8,907 bases of DNA. Source: an uncultured Planctomycetaceae bacterium (lineage in GTDB: Bacteria > Planctomycetota > Planctomycetia > Pirellulales > Pirellulaceae). The stretch is from positions 1 through 8,907 of the forward strand of contig CALELC010000559.1 of the NCBI GenBank assembly GCA_937904535.1, in the 5' to 3' direction. Both the position numbers and the translations under genes were made by a program. The notes under the pieces are model-generated. The model was not told the origin of the DNA, did no database searches, and saw nothing but the letters and a program-made list of their open reading frames with translations. Each line of letters starts with the position of its first letter. Within the stretch, counting starts at the first letter, position 1. Shown in pieces: positions 1 to 6,484 of this stretch.

Positions 1-1
1 G

Positions 2-88
2 GACAAGCTGTGGGTCGATGGCGGTCACGCGCAGCCACTCTCGAGCGAGGTCTGGTCGCTGAGTCTGCCGGAGGACTGGGAGCCGTAA
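2..88 (+). CDS. C-terminal end of an unidentified protein (5' end outside window)
   Basis: An open frame runs in from the left edge and stops at TAA (86-88). The 28 visible residues include LWVDGGHAQPL and end WSLSLPEDWEP. The frame is read as coding because it is open from the edge, has GC-rich third positions, and is followed closely by a strong stem-loop (129-152) in a place expected for a transcript end. The tail is rich in Trp and acidic/Pro residues, but I recognise no family from it. It converges with carA, whose stop is at 347. Too little is present to assign a function. Confidence 0.5.
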   Translation, partial: DKLWVDGGHAQPLSSEVWSLSLPEDWEP

Positions 89-346
89 GCTTGCCGTGCG
101 CAATCCACTGGCTCATCCTCATCTTGTGAGCCGCGAACGAAAGTTCGCGGCTGAGCATCCCGGCCGATCCTGAGAGCGCTCAGCTATCGCCGTACTCGCA
201 TGCGAGCGGAAACCAGCGATCAACGTCAACTCGGAAGAACACTCGCCGACCGCCCACCATCATCAATCGCGATGGCGGTGTCCGGGAGGAGCAACCTGGA
301 GTGTGCTCTGCCGCATCGGCGGCTTGCAGGGCACACCTTTGTCGAA
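89..346. other. Convergent intergenic region with palindromes
   Basis: This is the gap between the partial + gene and the 3' end of carA. Besides the stem-loop at 129-152 it holds a small hairpin CTGAG-AGCG-CTCAG (170-183) and a perfect 12-base palindrome CTCGCATGCGAG (195-206). The + frame that opens at 200 runs antisense through most of carA and is a shadow. I see no gene of its own here. Confidence 0.5.
129..152. terminator. Perfect 10-bp stem-loop with GAAA tetraloop, likely terminator
   Basis: The arms AGCCGCGAAC (129-138) and GTTCGCGGCT (143-152) pair perfectly around a GAAA loop, a GNRA-type tetraloop that makes very stable RNA hairpins. It lies 40 bases after the stop of the partial + gene and about 195 bases past the carA stop on the other strand, so it could end transcripts from either side. 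No U-tract follows on either strand, so it does not match a classical intrinsic terminator. It could instead be an mRNA 3'-stabilising hairpin or one copy of a dispersed palindrome. A competing pairing exists: GGCTCA (110-115) with TGAGCC (127-132). Confidence 0.45.
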
Positions 347-1471
347 TCAGAGCATCTTCTGGAACCGCTCGAACAGATAATGGCTGTCGTGCGGGCCAGC
401 GGCGGCCTCGGGGTGGTACTGCACCGCAAACGCCGCCGATTCGCGGTGGCGAACTCCGGCGATCGTATCATCGTTCAAGTTACGGTGCGTCACTTCAAGG
501 CAATCCGGCAAAGAATCTGCATCGACGGTGAACCCGTGGTTCTGTGTCGTGATTTCGACCTTGCCGGTTTGCAGATCCAGGACCGGTTGATTGGCTCCAC
601 GGTGACCAAACTTCAGCTTCGAAGTCTTGGCTCCGCAGGCAAGCGCGAGCAATTGGTGCCCGAGGCAGATGCCAAAGATGGGCGTCTTGCCGATCAATTC
701 GGCGATCGTTTTGTGAGCGTAGGTCAAGGGCTCGGGGTCGCCGGGGCCATTGGACAGAAACACGCCATCGGGATTGAGGTCCAACACCTCTTGTGCTCCG
801 GTATTGCCGGGCACGACGGTGACGCGGTTGCCCCGAGCGCAGAAGTGTCGCGGGATGTTCCACTTCATGCCGAAGTCCATGCAGACCACGTGCGGCCCTA
901 CTTGGCCATCTTTGTTATGGCAATCAACCGACGTCCACTGGTCAAGCGACTGATTCCACTGAGCAACGCTGCTGGGCATTACTTCGCGGACTAGGTCACG
1001 GCCGACCAGTCCCGGCGAAGCCTTGGCTTTGGCCACCAGCGACTGATCGTCGAGGTCGACCGTGGAGATCACCCCTCGCATCGCACCGGAGTTGCGAATG
1101 CGGCGCACCAGTGCGCGGGTGTCGATCTCAGCGAGCCCTACGATCCCGTGCCGGACCAGAAAGTCGCTCAGCGAGCCTTCCGAGCGGTAGTTGCTGTAGA
1201 TCCGGCTGTCTTCGCGGACGATGAAGCCCGACAGCGACGGGCGAAGGTGCTCGTTGTCCGCCTCCGATACGCCGTAGTTGCCGATCTGCGGGTAGGTCAT
1301 CGTGACGATTTGGCCGCGATAACTCGGGTCGGTCAGGATTTCCTGATAGCCCGTCATCGAGGTGTTGAAACAGACCTCGCCGTCGACTTCACCGTCGGCG
1401 CCGAACGACACGCCTGTGTAAACGGTGCCGTCTTCAAGAGCTAATTTTGCAGGTTTTACGGTGGTCGGCAT
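347..1471 (-). CDS. carA: Carbamoyl-phosphate synthase small (glutamine amidotransferase) subunit
   Basis: CarA hydrolyses glutamine and passes ammonia to CarB, which makes carbamoyl phosphate for pyrimidine and arginine synthesis in the cytoplasm. The protein has 374 residues, the usual length. The N-terminal CPSase small-chain domain (about 5-150) begins ALEDGTVYTG and includes FNTSMTGYQEILTDPSY. The class I amidotransferase domain (about 193-374) contains the nucleophile C269 in FGICLGHQLLA and the H353/E355 pair in VQYHPEAAAGPHD, so the catalytic triad is intact. NHGFTVD (311-317) and NGPGDPEPL (241-249) are also typical. The ATG at 1471 puts the first conserved strand at residue 9; no Shine-Dalgarno is evident. 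carB is not in the window. The 289-base gap from tatD suggests its own promoter, and an imperfect palindrome sits 10-26 bases before the ATG. A Trp in DFGMKWNI replaces the more usual Arg/small residue, but this does not touch the triad. Confidence 0.97.
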   Translation of the reverse strand: MPTTVKPAKLALEDGTVYTGVSFGADGEVDGEVCFNTSMTGYQEILTDPSYRGQIVTMTYPQIGNYGVSEADNEHLRPSLSGFIVREDSRIYSNYRSEGSLSDFLVRHGIVGLAEIDTRALVRRIRNSGAMRGVISTVDLDDQSLVAKAKASPGLVGRDLVREVMPSSVAQWNQSLDQWTSVDCHNKDGQVGPHVVCMDFGMKWNIPRHFCARGNRVTVVPGNTGAQEVLDLNPDGVFLSNGPGDPEPLTYAHKTIAELIGKTPIFGICLGHQLLALACGAKTSKLKFGHRGANQPVLDLQTGKVEITTQNHGFTVDADSLPDCLEVTHRNLNDDTIAGVRHRESAAFAVQYHPEAAAGPHDSHYLFERFQKML

Positions 1472-1760
1472 ATCAGCGGTGCTGACGTTACATCAGCGTT
1501 TGGGATCGCAAGCGGAAGGGGAATGGCCCCCAAACAGTACATTGATCACAGAGCGAGGGCGGCCGTTGCAGTCGTGCCTCGCGTCGCACAGCGGTGACGG
1601 CCTTTCGCTCTCGGGCCGTTGTTCTGAAGCCCCCGCGGGCTTTGCCAGACGCCCCGCAGGCGCAGCGGTCACCCCATGACTTTGCTGTCTAGCAGGTTAA
1701 GGGTTCAACCGTAAACCGGCAAGCCGCCGCCACACCGCATTCGTGAGAACAGATGCGGGA
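1472..1760. other. tatD-carA intergenic region
   Basis: Between the tatD stop and the carA start there is no supported gene. On the transcribed (-) strand it contains three weak hairpins: CCGCAT/ATGCGG (1735-1740 with 1753-1758), immediately after the tatD stop; AAGCCC/GGGCTT (1627-1632 with 1637-1642, 4-base loop); and ACGGCC/GGCCGT (1597-1602 with 1614-1619). Any of the first two could end the leuB-cdsA-tatD transcript, but none is followed by a T-tract. The last part should hold the carA promoter; I could not pick a convincing -10/-35 pair. Confidence 0.4.
1481..1497 (-). promoter_or_regulatory. Imperfect palindrome just upstream of carA
   Basis: The 17 bases GCTGACGTTACATCAGC (1481-1497) form an inverted repeat with one mismatched pair, centred 18 bases before the carA start codon. 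The heptamer ATCAGCG also occurs twice, 20 bases apart (1472-1478 and 1492-1498). Position fits either an operator or a small leader hairpin affecting translation. No regulator is known to me for it, so the regulatory role is inferred from position and symmetry only. Confidence 0.25.
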
Positions 1761-2546
1761 TTATTCAATGCCGAACAGTCGCCGGGCGTTGAGGGTCGTT
1801 TGCAGCGAGAGTACTTCGGCTGATTCACCGCGCGACTCGGCCAGCACACGCAAGGTATGGGCCACCCGCGCTGGCTCATTCGGGCGACGACCGCGAAACG
1901 GTTCGGGACTGAGGTAAGGACAATCGGTCTCAACCAGCAGCCGATCCAGCGGCACTCGCGCGGCCACGTCGCGAAGTTCTTGCGATTTCTTAAACGTCAA
2001 CATTCCGGCGAAGCTGATCATCAACCCCAGATCAAGACAGACGCGGCACAGATCCCAGTCGCCGGTAAACGAGTGCATCACCCCGCGGATTGGACCCTTG
2101 GCTGCATGCGGACGAAGTTGATCGATGATCTCCGCGCCGCTGTTGCGCATGTGAATTACCAGCGGCCGCTCCGTCGCCGCAGCGAGTGCAATGTGCCGCT
2201 CGAAGTAATCTTGCTGTACGTCCAGCGGCGTACTGTCCCAATATCGGTCTAGTCCGGTCTCCCCGATCGCCCTGACCTGAGGCTGCACCGCCAGTCGCTC
2301 GATCACTCCCCAGTCCTCCGGCGCAGCCGCGCCAGCGCTATTGGGTTGGATCCCCACGGCTGCGTAAAGAAAGCCGGGATACTGGGTGGCCAGTTCGCAC
2401 GCCGCGACACTCGTCGCCGCATCGAACCCGATCACGTTGATCGCCACCAGTCCCGCTGCTTTCGCTTCGGCTAGCACTCCGTCGAGCGTGTCCGCGTACG
2501 CCTCGTCGGTCAGGTGCGCATGCGTGTCGTAGAGCGTCAGTGGCAT
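1761..2546 (-). CDS. tatD: TatD-family metal-dependent hydrolase (DNase/deoxyribonuclease)
   Basis: TatD proteins are cytoplasmic TIM-barrel metal hydrolases of the amidohydrolase superfamily; studied members are 3'-5' DNA/RNA exonucleases. The protein has 261 residues, the standard size. Metal ligands are visible in order: H9 and H11 in YDTHAHLTD, E96 in AIGETGLDRYWD, H132 in LVIHMRNSG, H158 in GVMHSFTGD and D208 in LLVETDCPYLSPEPFRG. The set is complete, so it should be active. The ATG at 2546 is chosen because the family begins only a few residues before THAH; the longer frame upstream (to 2636) would add 30 residues that are antisense-like overlap with cdsA and have no family counterpart. 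It starts 7 bases after the cdsA stop (2554-2556), implying co-transcription. AVGIQPN replaces the common GIHPH, but that His is not a core metal ligand. The exact substrate cannot be told. Confidence 0.95.
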   Translation of the reverse strand: MPLTLYDTHAHLTDEAYADTLDGVLAEAKAAGLVAINVIGFDAATSVAACELATQYPGFLYAAVGIQPNSAGAAAPEDWGVIERLAVQPQVRAIGETGLDRYWDSTPLDVQQDYFERHIALAAATERPLVIHMRNSGAEIIDQLRPHAAKGPIRGVMHSFTGDWDLCRVCLDLGLMISFAGMLTFKKSQELRDVAARVPLDRLLVETDCPYLSPEPFRGRRPNEPARVAHTLRVLAESRGESAEVLSLQTTLNARRLFGIE

Positions 2547-2553
2547 CAGCGGA

Positions 2554-3657
2554 TCAGGTGTAGAAGAAGCGGGTGACGTGGTAGAAAACCGGCGCGGCAA
2601 AGCAGACGTTATCGATCTGGTCCAGCACGCCGGCATGTCCTTGAACCAACGTTCCGGTGTCGGTCACGCCGCGATCGCGTTTGATTGCACTCATTGTCAA
2701 TGTGCCGGCGATCGCCATGATCGTAACCACAGCCCCGATGACTCCCGCTTCCCACGGCATGAACGGGGTAGCCCAGTAAAGTGCCGAGGCGATCAAGCCG
2801 GTGGTCACCATCGATCCAAACAACCCCTCCCAGGTACGACTGGCGTTGATCTTCTCAGCCAGCAATCGCGTCCCGGCGAGTCGGCTCCAGCCGCGTTCAA
2901 GTACCGAGGCGAGCTGTGCAATCAACAGCATGAATACCAGCAAGCTCAGGTTGCTGCCTTTCCAAGGCGTTCCGTCGGTGCGGACCAGGTCCAAATCCAG
3001 CAGTGCCGGAGCGTACGACAGCGAATAAACGCAGATCAGCAAACCCGCTTGGATGATCGCGCTGCGTTCCAGAAACCGCTTGGAGTCTCCCGAGAGTGCA
3101 ATCCGCGCGGGGATGAACAGGCTGGCATAGACCGGAATGAAAATGCTGTACAGCTCATAGAAGTCGATTTGCCGATTGCCGAATAGCCAGTGCGGAGGAT
3201 GGCTCCCGAACAGGACCAACAGATACTGCAGCGGCAGAAAGATGAAAAACACCCAGAACAGCGTGCGGTGGTCGCCGCGCCGCGTCGGTGTCATCGTCAC
3301 AAACTCGCGCAGCGCCCAGAACGACACCAACCCGAACAGCAGCACGGTCCCGGTGAAATGCAACAGGAACCCGATTACCAGAATTCCTGTCATCATCCAC
3401 CACACACGCAGCTTGTGGTTAAAGCGATCGAGCATCGCCGCTTCGATCGATAATTTCTCACGCCGCGACATCAGCGCGGCGACCACCGTCGCGATCGACA
3501 GTGAAACCAAAATCACGGCCAGCAACACGAACGTGCGCGTCGTTAGCCACATCGGATCGTTCAGCTCCGGGGCGATTTCCGGTTGTTGCAGCAGACCAGG
3601 GGCCCACTGCATGGCCATGGCAAGTGTCATGTCGAGGGCCAGCGGCGGCAGGTTCAC
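2554..3657 (-). CDS. cdsA: CdsA-like phosphatidate cytidylyltransferase (divergent signature)
   Basis: The family makes CDP-diacylglycerol from CTP and phosphatidic acid in the inner membrane, the precursor of bacterial phospholipids. The 367-residue protein is strongly hydrophobic, with about eight or nine membrane segments (roughly 42-63, 86-117, 132-150, 167-187, 201-221, 237-253, 280-297, 304-322). INASRTWEGLFGS (270-282) corresponds to the family's SPKKTWEG motif. The CdsA signature lies at 323-349: SAIKRDRGVTD, then GHAGVLDQID. Its key acidic residues (D333, D346, D349) remain, but Lys of K-D is Thr (332), HGG is HAG and DR is DQ. The length and fold resemble the larger YnbB-type CdsA homologues. 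The start is GTG at 3657, overlapping the leuB TGA in the sequence GTGA, typical of translational coupling; ATG codons at residues 10, 14 and 16 are alternatives. tatD follows after 7 bases. Family confidence is high; activity is less certain because of the substitutions. Confidence 0.88.
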   Translation of the reverse strand: MNLPPLALDMTLAMAMQWAPGLLQQPEIAPELNDPMWLTTRTFVLLAVILVSLSIATVVAALMSRREKLSIEAAMLDRFNHKLRVWWMMTGILVIGFLLHFTGTVLLFGLVSFWALREFVTMTPTRRGDHRTLFWVFFIFLPLQYLLVLFGSHPPHWLFGNRQIDFYELYSIFIPVYASLFIPARIALSGDSKRFLERSAIIQAGLLICVYSLSYAPALLDLDLVRTDGTPWKGSNLSLLVFMLLIAQLASVLERGWSRLAGTRLLAEKINASRTWEGLFGSMVTTGLIASALYWATPFMPWEAGVIGAVVTIMAIAGTLTMSAIKRDRGVTDTGTLVQGHAGVLDQIDNVCFAAPVFYHVTRFFYT

Positions 3658-4736
3658 TGAAGTCGAGCCAGAACGGGTTCGACCATGTCTTCGGTCGAAA
3701 GCGGCTGTGAACCACTGGGCGAACCCTTAGCAATATCTGCCGTTCGCAACCCGTCGGCCAGCACCCGTCTGACGGCGTCCTCGATTTTAACCGCCGCGGC
3801 TTCTTGATGGAGCGAGTGACGCAGCATCATCGCGACGGCCAAAATCGTGGCCAGCGGATTGGCGATCCCTTTGCCTGCGATGTCCGGAGCTGAACCGTGA
3901 ATCGGCTCATACAGCCCGGGACCGCTGGCTCCGATCGAGGCGCTGGGCAACATCCCCAGCGAACCTGGCAGCATCGACGCTTCGTCGGTGAGAATGTCAC
4001 CAAACAGATTCGCCGTGACCACGACATCGAAGTCACGCGGGCGACTCAGCAGGTGCATCGCCATCGCGTCGACCAACACCACGTCGTAAGTGACATCAGG
4101 GAACTCGTCCCGCATCACGCGAGCTGCCGTCTGTCGCCACAAGCGGCTCGGTTCCAGCACGTTTGCCTTATCAACGCTGGTGAGACGATTGCGCCGGCCG
4201 CGTGCAGCCTCAGCCGCCAAGCGAACGACGCGTTCGACTTCAGCGACGCTGTAGACCATCTGCTGGTACGCCGTCTCCTCTTGTCCCGATCCGGTACGGC
4301 CGGATTCGCCAAAGTACACGTCTCCGGTCAGTTCGCGCACAAACAGGATGTCGGTCCCTTGAATGATCTCGCGCTTCAGCGGCGACGCATCGAGCAGCTC
4401 ATCAAACGGCACGATCGGACGCAAGTTGGCGAACAACGACAACGCTTTGCGAATCCCCAGCAAGCCCGCTTCGGGGCGTGTCTTGGCCGTCGGGTCGTCC
4501 CACTTGGGGCCACCCACCGCGCCGAGCAACACCGCGTCGCTGCTACGGCAGGCGTCGATTGTCTCCTGTGGGAGTGGATTGCCGGTCTGATCGATCGCAA
4601 TCCCGCCGATCAAATGCTCGCTGTAGGAAACCGAAAAACCGCTCAACGACGCGACGGCGTCCAAGACACGGGCGGCTCCGGCCACGATTTCAGGACCGAT
4701 TCCATCGCCGGGAAGAAGTGTGATCTGAAATTGCAT
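3654..4736 (-). CDS. leuB: 3-Isopropylmalate dehydrogenase
   Basis: LeuB oxidises and decarboxylates (2R,3S)-3-isopropylmalate with NAD+ to 2-oxoisocaproate, the third step of leucine synthesis, in the cytoplasm. The 360-residue product matches the family length. Visible motifs: LLPGDGIGPEI at the N-terminus; GAVGGPKWD (72-80); the substrate arginines R96 (GIRKAL), R106 (NLRP) and R134 (VRELTGDVYFGE, with Y141); K190 in SVDKANVLE; Mg2+ aspartates D223 (LVDAMAMHL), D247 and D251 (NLFGDILTDEAS); and the NAD site HGSAPDIAGKGIANP with D285. SVDKANV and the NAD-type site separate it from NADP isocitrate dehydrogenase. The ATG at 4736 is chosen because it places GDGIGPE at residue 10; an ATG at 4790 would add 18 atypical residues. 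Its stop overlaps the cdsA start by 4 bases. No other leu gene is in the window. Confidence 0.97.
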   Translation of the reverse strand: MQFQITLLPGDGIGPEIVAGAARVLDAVASLSGFSVSYSEHLIGGIAIDQTGNPLPQETIDACRSSDAVLLGAVGGPKWDDPTAKTRPEAGLLGIRKALSLFANLRPIVPFDELLDASPLKREIIQGTDILFVRELTGDVYFGESGRTGSGQEETAYQQMVYSVAEVERVVRLAAEAARGRRNRLTSVDKANVLEPSRLWRQTAARVMRDEFPDVTYDVVLVDAMAMHLLSRPRDFDVVVTANLFGDILTDEASMLPGSLGMLPSASIGASGPGLYEPIHGSAPDIAGKGIANPLATILAVAMMLRHSLHQEAAAVKIEDAVRRVLADGLRTADIAKGSPSGSQPLSTEDMVEPVLARLQ

Positions 4737-4858
4737 CTGGACTGAATGACTCGTGGGAAAGAAGGTTGCGCTAGGATGACTCAGGGCCAAATCATCGTTA
4801 GCGTGCCAGCTTTCGTCCAGGGTGCAGCGGCGGGACAGTCCGCTTTATCGCGTATGGG

Positions 4859-5215
4859 TTATTCTCGGCCAGCGAGCTGGTTCGGGAACTGATGAACGCC
4901 ATCGGGACCGAGCGGCAGCAGGCTGACGGAGATCACTGCCGAAACTGGCAGCGGCCCATAGAGGTGCGGAAACAGGTCGCCACCTCGCGACGGTTCCCAT
5001 TTCACGGCCGCACCGAGGTCCTCCGCTCGGACGCTCAAGAGCACGAGGTTGGTTTGACCCGCGAAGTGCTTTCGCACCGTTTCGAACAGTTGCGGCTCTG
5101 TCGAGAAGTGAAGGTAGCCGTCGCGTTTATCCACGACCGAGCCCGTGAACTCACCACACAGAGTCGCCGCATGCCACTCCGTATCGCTGAGCACTTTATA
5201 GATCAGAGGGGACAT
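4859..5215 (-). CDS. DUF952 family protein
   Basis: A 118-residue soluble protein of the DUF952 family (PF06108), whose biochemical role is not established; structures of relatives are said to resemble a compact ADP-ribosyltransferase-like fold, which I mention only as background. Family hallmarks are all present: the start IYKVLSDTEWHAA (5-17), DGYLHFSTEPQLFETVRKHF (32-51), the central strand NLVLLSVRAEDLG (56-68), VKWEPSRGGDLFPHLYGPLP (71-90) and the closing strand AVISVSLLPLGPDG. The ATG at 5215 places IYKVL at residue 5, as in relatives; the frame stays open further upstream (GTG at 5359) but that part has no family match. It ends 122 bases before leuB on the same strand, so it may be a leading gene of that transcript or separate; a small hairpin AGCGG/CCGCT lies between. 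Family call is confident; function unknown. Confidence 0.9.
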   Translation of the reverse strand: MSPLIYKVLSDTEWHAATLCGEFTGSVVDKRDGYLHFSTEPQLFETVRKHFAGQTNLVLLSVRAEDLGAAVKWEPSRGGDLFPHLYGPLPVSAVISVSLLPLGPDGVHQFPNQLAGRE

Positions 5216-5324
5216 GTCGGCTAAGTCGTACAACGGGGCAACGGGACAGGACTGTGCAGGAGCCGGCTTAGGCCGGATGACTCGGCCCGCCAGGACTGCG
5301 GGGGCAGCGTGGTAGATCTGCTGA

Positions 5325-5465
5325 CTAGCCGTCTGCCATTCCGCCGGCCAGGCAAGCACAAGCGACTGTCACCAGAGCAATCGCAATCGCTCGCACAACT
5401 CGCAGCAGCTTCGCAGTCGATTGCGTGTGAAGCGACGAGGGTCGGAGGCTCGTCGAGCTAGACAT
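5325..5465 (-). CDS. Possible small secreted peptide or gene remnant (46 aa)
   Basis: An ATG at 5465 opens 46 codons ending at TAG (5325-5327). After a Ser/Thr-rich start, residues 20-41 read LLRVVRAIAIALVTVACACL, that is, basic residues followed by a hydrophobic stretch and small residues, the layout of a signal peptide or a single membrane segment. Two Cys follow, but the residues before them do not fit a lipobox well. The ORF is shorter than a normal secreted protein and is not in the list of obvious family members. An overlapping frame (open from 5368) continues without a stop into the DUF952 gene, so this could be the 5' end of a gene broken by a frameshift near 5327-5368, or chance. It ends 109 bases before the DUF952 start. 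Low confidence. Confidence 0.22.
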   Translation of the reverse strand: MSSSTSLRPSSLHTQSTAKLLRVVRAIAIALVTVACACLAGGMADG

Positions 5466-5511
5466 GATAAGTTCCTCGGACAAGTACAGAATCAGAGAGC
5501 CTACAAACGGT

Positions 5512-5544
5512 ATCGGCCGAATGATTGGGAGCAGCCGATCATTC
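5512..5544. repeat. Two overlapping inverted repeats
   Basis: ATCGGC (5512-5517) pairs with GCCGAT (5534-5539), and GAATGAT (5519-5525) pairs with ATCATTC (5538-5544). The two pairings share bases 5538-5539 and are offset, so only one can form fully at a time. The site lies about 235 bases before the five-repeat gene and about 47 bases upstream of the doubtful small ORF on the other strand. It may be an operator or chance. Confidence 0.25.
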
Positions 5545-5763
5545 CGCAGCGATCGACCAACGCTCGTAATCGGACGGGCCCGATATTCGCTACATCCGAC
5601 ATCCTTCCTGTATTCGGATCATTTTGACAAAACACCGCCGTGTGGCTCTGGACGCACCTCCTGGGGGATGTCAAGCTAACTTACTGTTGTGTGATGTCCC
5701 CTTCAGGATTGCATCATTCACGGACTGAGAACAGCGTCGCCCCCTTGCCTCTGTCACTCATCC

Positions 5764-5767
5764 AGGA
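5764..5767 (+). promoter_or_regulatory. Likely ribosome binding site of the repeat protein
   Basis: AGGA lies nine bases before the ATG at 5777, a normal Shine-Dalgarno distance. Most genes in this window lack such a motif, so it helps to support this start. Confidence 0.4.
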
Positions 5768-5776
5768 TCCTAAATC

Positions 5777-6484
5777 ATGGTCGGACTCTCGCGAAAGGCA
5801 ATCAACCGTCTCGGCAAGGTCAACGATACCCAGCTAGCGGCCGAAGAGTCGGTCCCGGTGGCGCTCATCCGCAGTCAACGACGTCAGCGCGGAATTCCGC
5901 CGGCGATTCGAGGGAATTGGACTCCGCAGACCATCGCACTGTTGGGCACCATGCCCGACGCGCAGCTCGCCGCCAAGCTCGGGATCACAGCCAATGCCGT
6001 GTTCTCGCGGCGCGTGCGGATGGGGATCAAGCCGTTCGGACCTTCGCGCGAACAAAAGCGACATCGCTGGACTAAACGCGAACTGTCGTGGCTCGGCAAG
6101 CTTTCGGACTCGGAAATCGCGCGGCGGCTGCAACTTGACCAATCGACCGTCGCCACGCGACGGGTGGCGCTGGGGATCAGTGCTGTGCAAAAGGGCCGCA
6201 CAGCGAGGGTTTGGACGAAAGCTGAGCTGGCGATGCTCGGCAAACTCACGGACTCGGAAATCGCACGGCGGATGAAGATCTCGCGGCGGAAGGTCAGCGC
6301 CAAACGGATGGCGTTAGGCATTCCCAATCCTGTAGCCGTGACGCAGGCCAAACGCTGGAATGAAAAAACGCTCGCGCTGCTCGGGACGAAGCCGGATGCA
6401 GTCATCGCCAAACGATTGAAGTTGTCGACAGCGAGCGTGGCGGGCAAACGTCGCCAATTAGGAATCGCAGCCCCTAGCAAGTAA
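5777..6484 (+). CDS. Basic protein of five HTH-like repeats, putative DNA-binding
   Basis: The 235-residue protein is made almost entirely of five repeats of a 37-residue unit: residues 4-40 (degenerate), 48-84, 98-134, 146-182 and 194-230, joined by basic linkers of 7-13 residues. The unit reads roughly W-T-x(3)-L-x-x-LG-x(3)-D-x-x-[IL]-A-x-[RK]-L-x(6)-V-x(3)-R-x(3)-[LM]GI. W48, W98, W146 and W194, the LG pair, the Asp, the Ala and the terminal GI are invariant or nearly so. DSEIARRLQLDQSTVATRR is a helix-turn-helix-like pattern (compare resolvase or Myb/SANT-type three-helix units), and the chain is rich in Arg/Lys, so DNA binding is a reasonable inference. No enzymatic domain, signal peptide or membrane segment is seen. 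ATG at 5777 is preceded by AGGA (5764-5767) at 9 bases, one of the few plausible Shine-Dalgarno sites here. It stands alone with 152 bases before the globin gene. Similar repeat proteins occur, as I recall, in planctomycetes; the target is unknown. Confidence 0.8.
   Translation: MVGLSRKAINRLGKVNDTQLAAEESVPVALIRSQRRQRGIPPAIRGNWTPQTIALLGTMPDAQLAAKLGITANAVFSRRVRMGIKPFGPSREQKRHRWTKRELSWLGKLSDSEIARRLQLDQSTVATRRVALGISAVQKGRTARVWTKAELAMLGKLTDSEIARRMKISRRKVSAKRMALGIPNPVAVTQAKRWNEKTLALLGTKPDAVIAKRLKLSTASVAGKRRQLGIAAPSK
5786..6466 (+). repeat. Five tandem 37-residue domain repeats (111-base cores)
   Basis: Cores lie at 5786-5896, 5918-6028, 6068-6178, 6212-6322 and 6356-6466. Spacing settles to exactly 144 bases (48 codons) between the third, fourth and fifth units. 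Units three and four also match at the DNA level: the 16-mer CGGACTCGGAAATCGC occurs at 6105-6120 and 6249-6264. This suggests a recent internal duplication of that pair, while the first unit has lost its Trp and is the most diverged. Confidence 0.8.

Larger units (their letters stand above)
5216..5776. other. 561-base gene-poor region between DUF952 and the repeat protein
   Basis: This divergent intergenic stretch contains the doubtful small ORF at 5325-5465 and otherwise no supported gene. Structure seen: CGACGAG/CTCGTCG (5433-5439 with 5449-5455); overlapping inverted repeats ATCGGC/GCCGAT (5512-5517 with 5534-5539) and GAATGAT/ATCATTC (5519-5525 with 5538-5544), which compete for the same bases; and a TTGACA hexamer on the + strand (5624-5629) with no good -10 at the right distance. 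The right part is less GC-rich by eye than the flanking genes, fitting promoter DNA for the gene at 5777. The short + frames here lack coding character. Confidence 0.45.

Noticed and set aside
200..994. Long + strand open frame (264 codons)
   Set aside because: It lies antisense inside carA, whose - strand product has a complete catalytic triad; the + translation shows no family features.
1701..1712. GGTTCAACC-like string resembling a tRNA T-loop
   Set aside because: The last consensus C is missing and no acceptor, D or anticodon stem can be drawn around it.
2547..2636. 30-residue N-terminal extension of the TatD protein
   Set aside because: It overlaps the cdsA 3' end in another frame and precedes the normal family start only a few residues before the metal-binding HxH.
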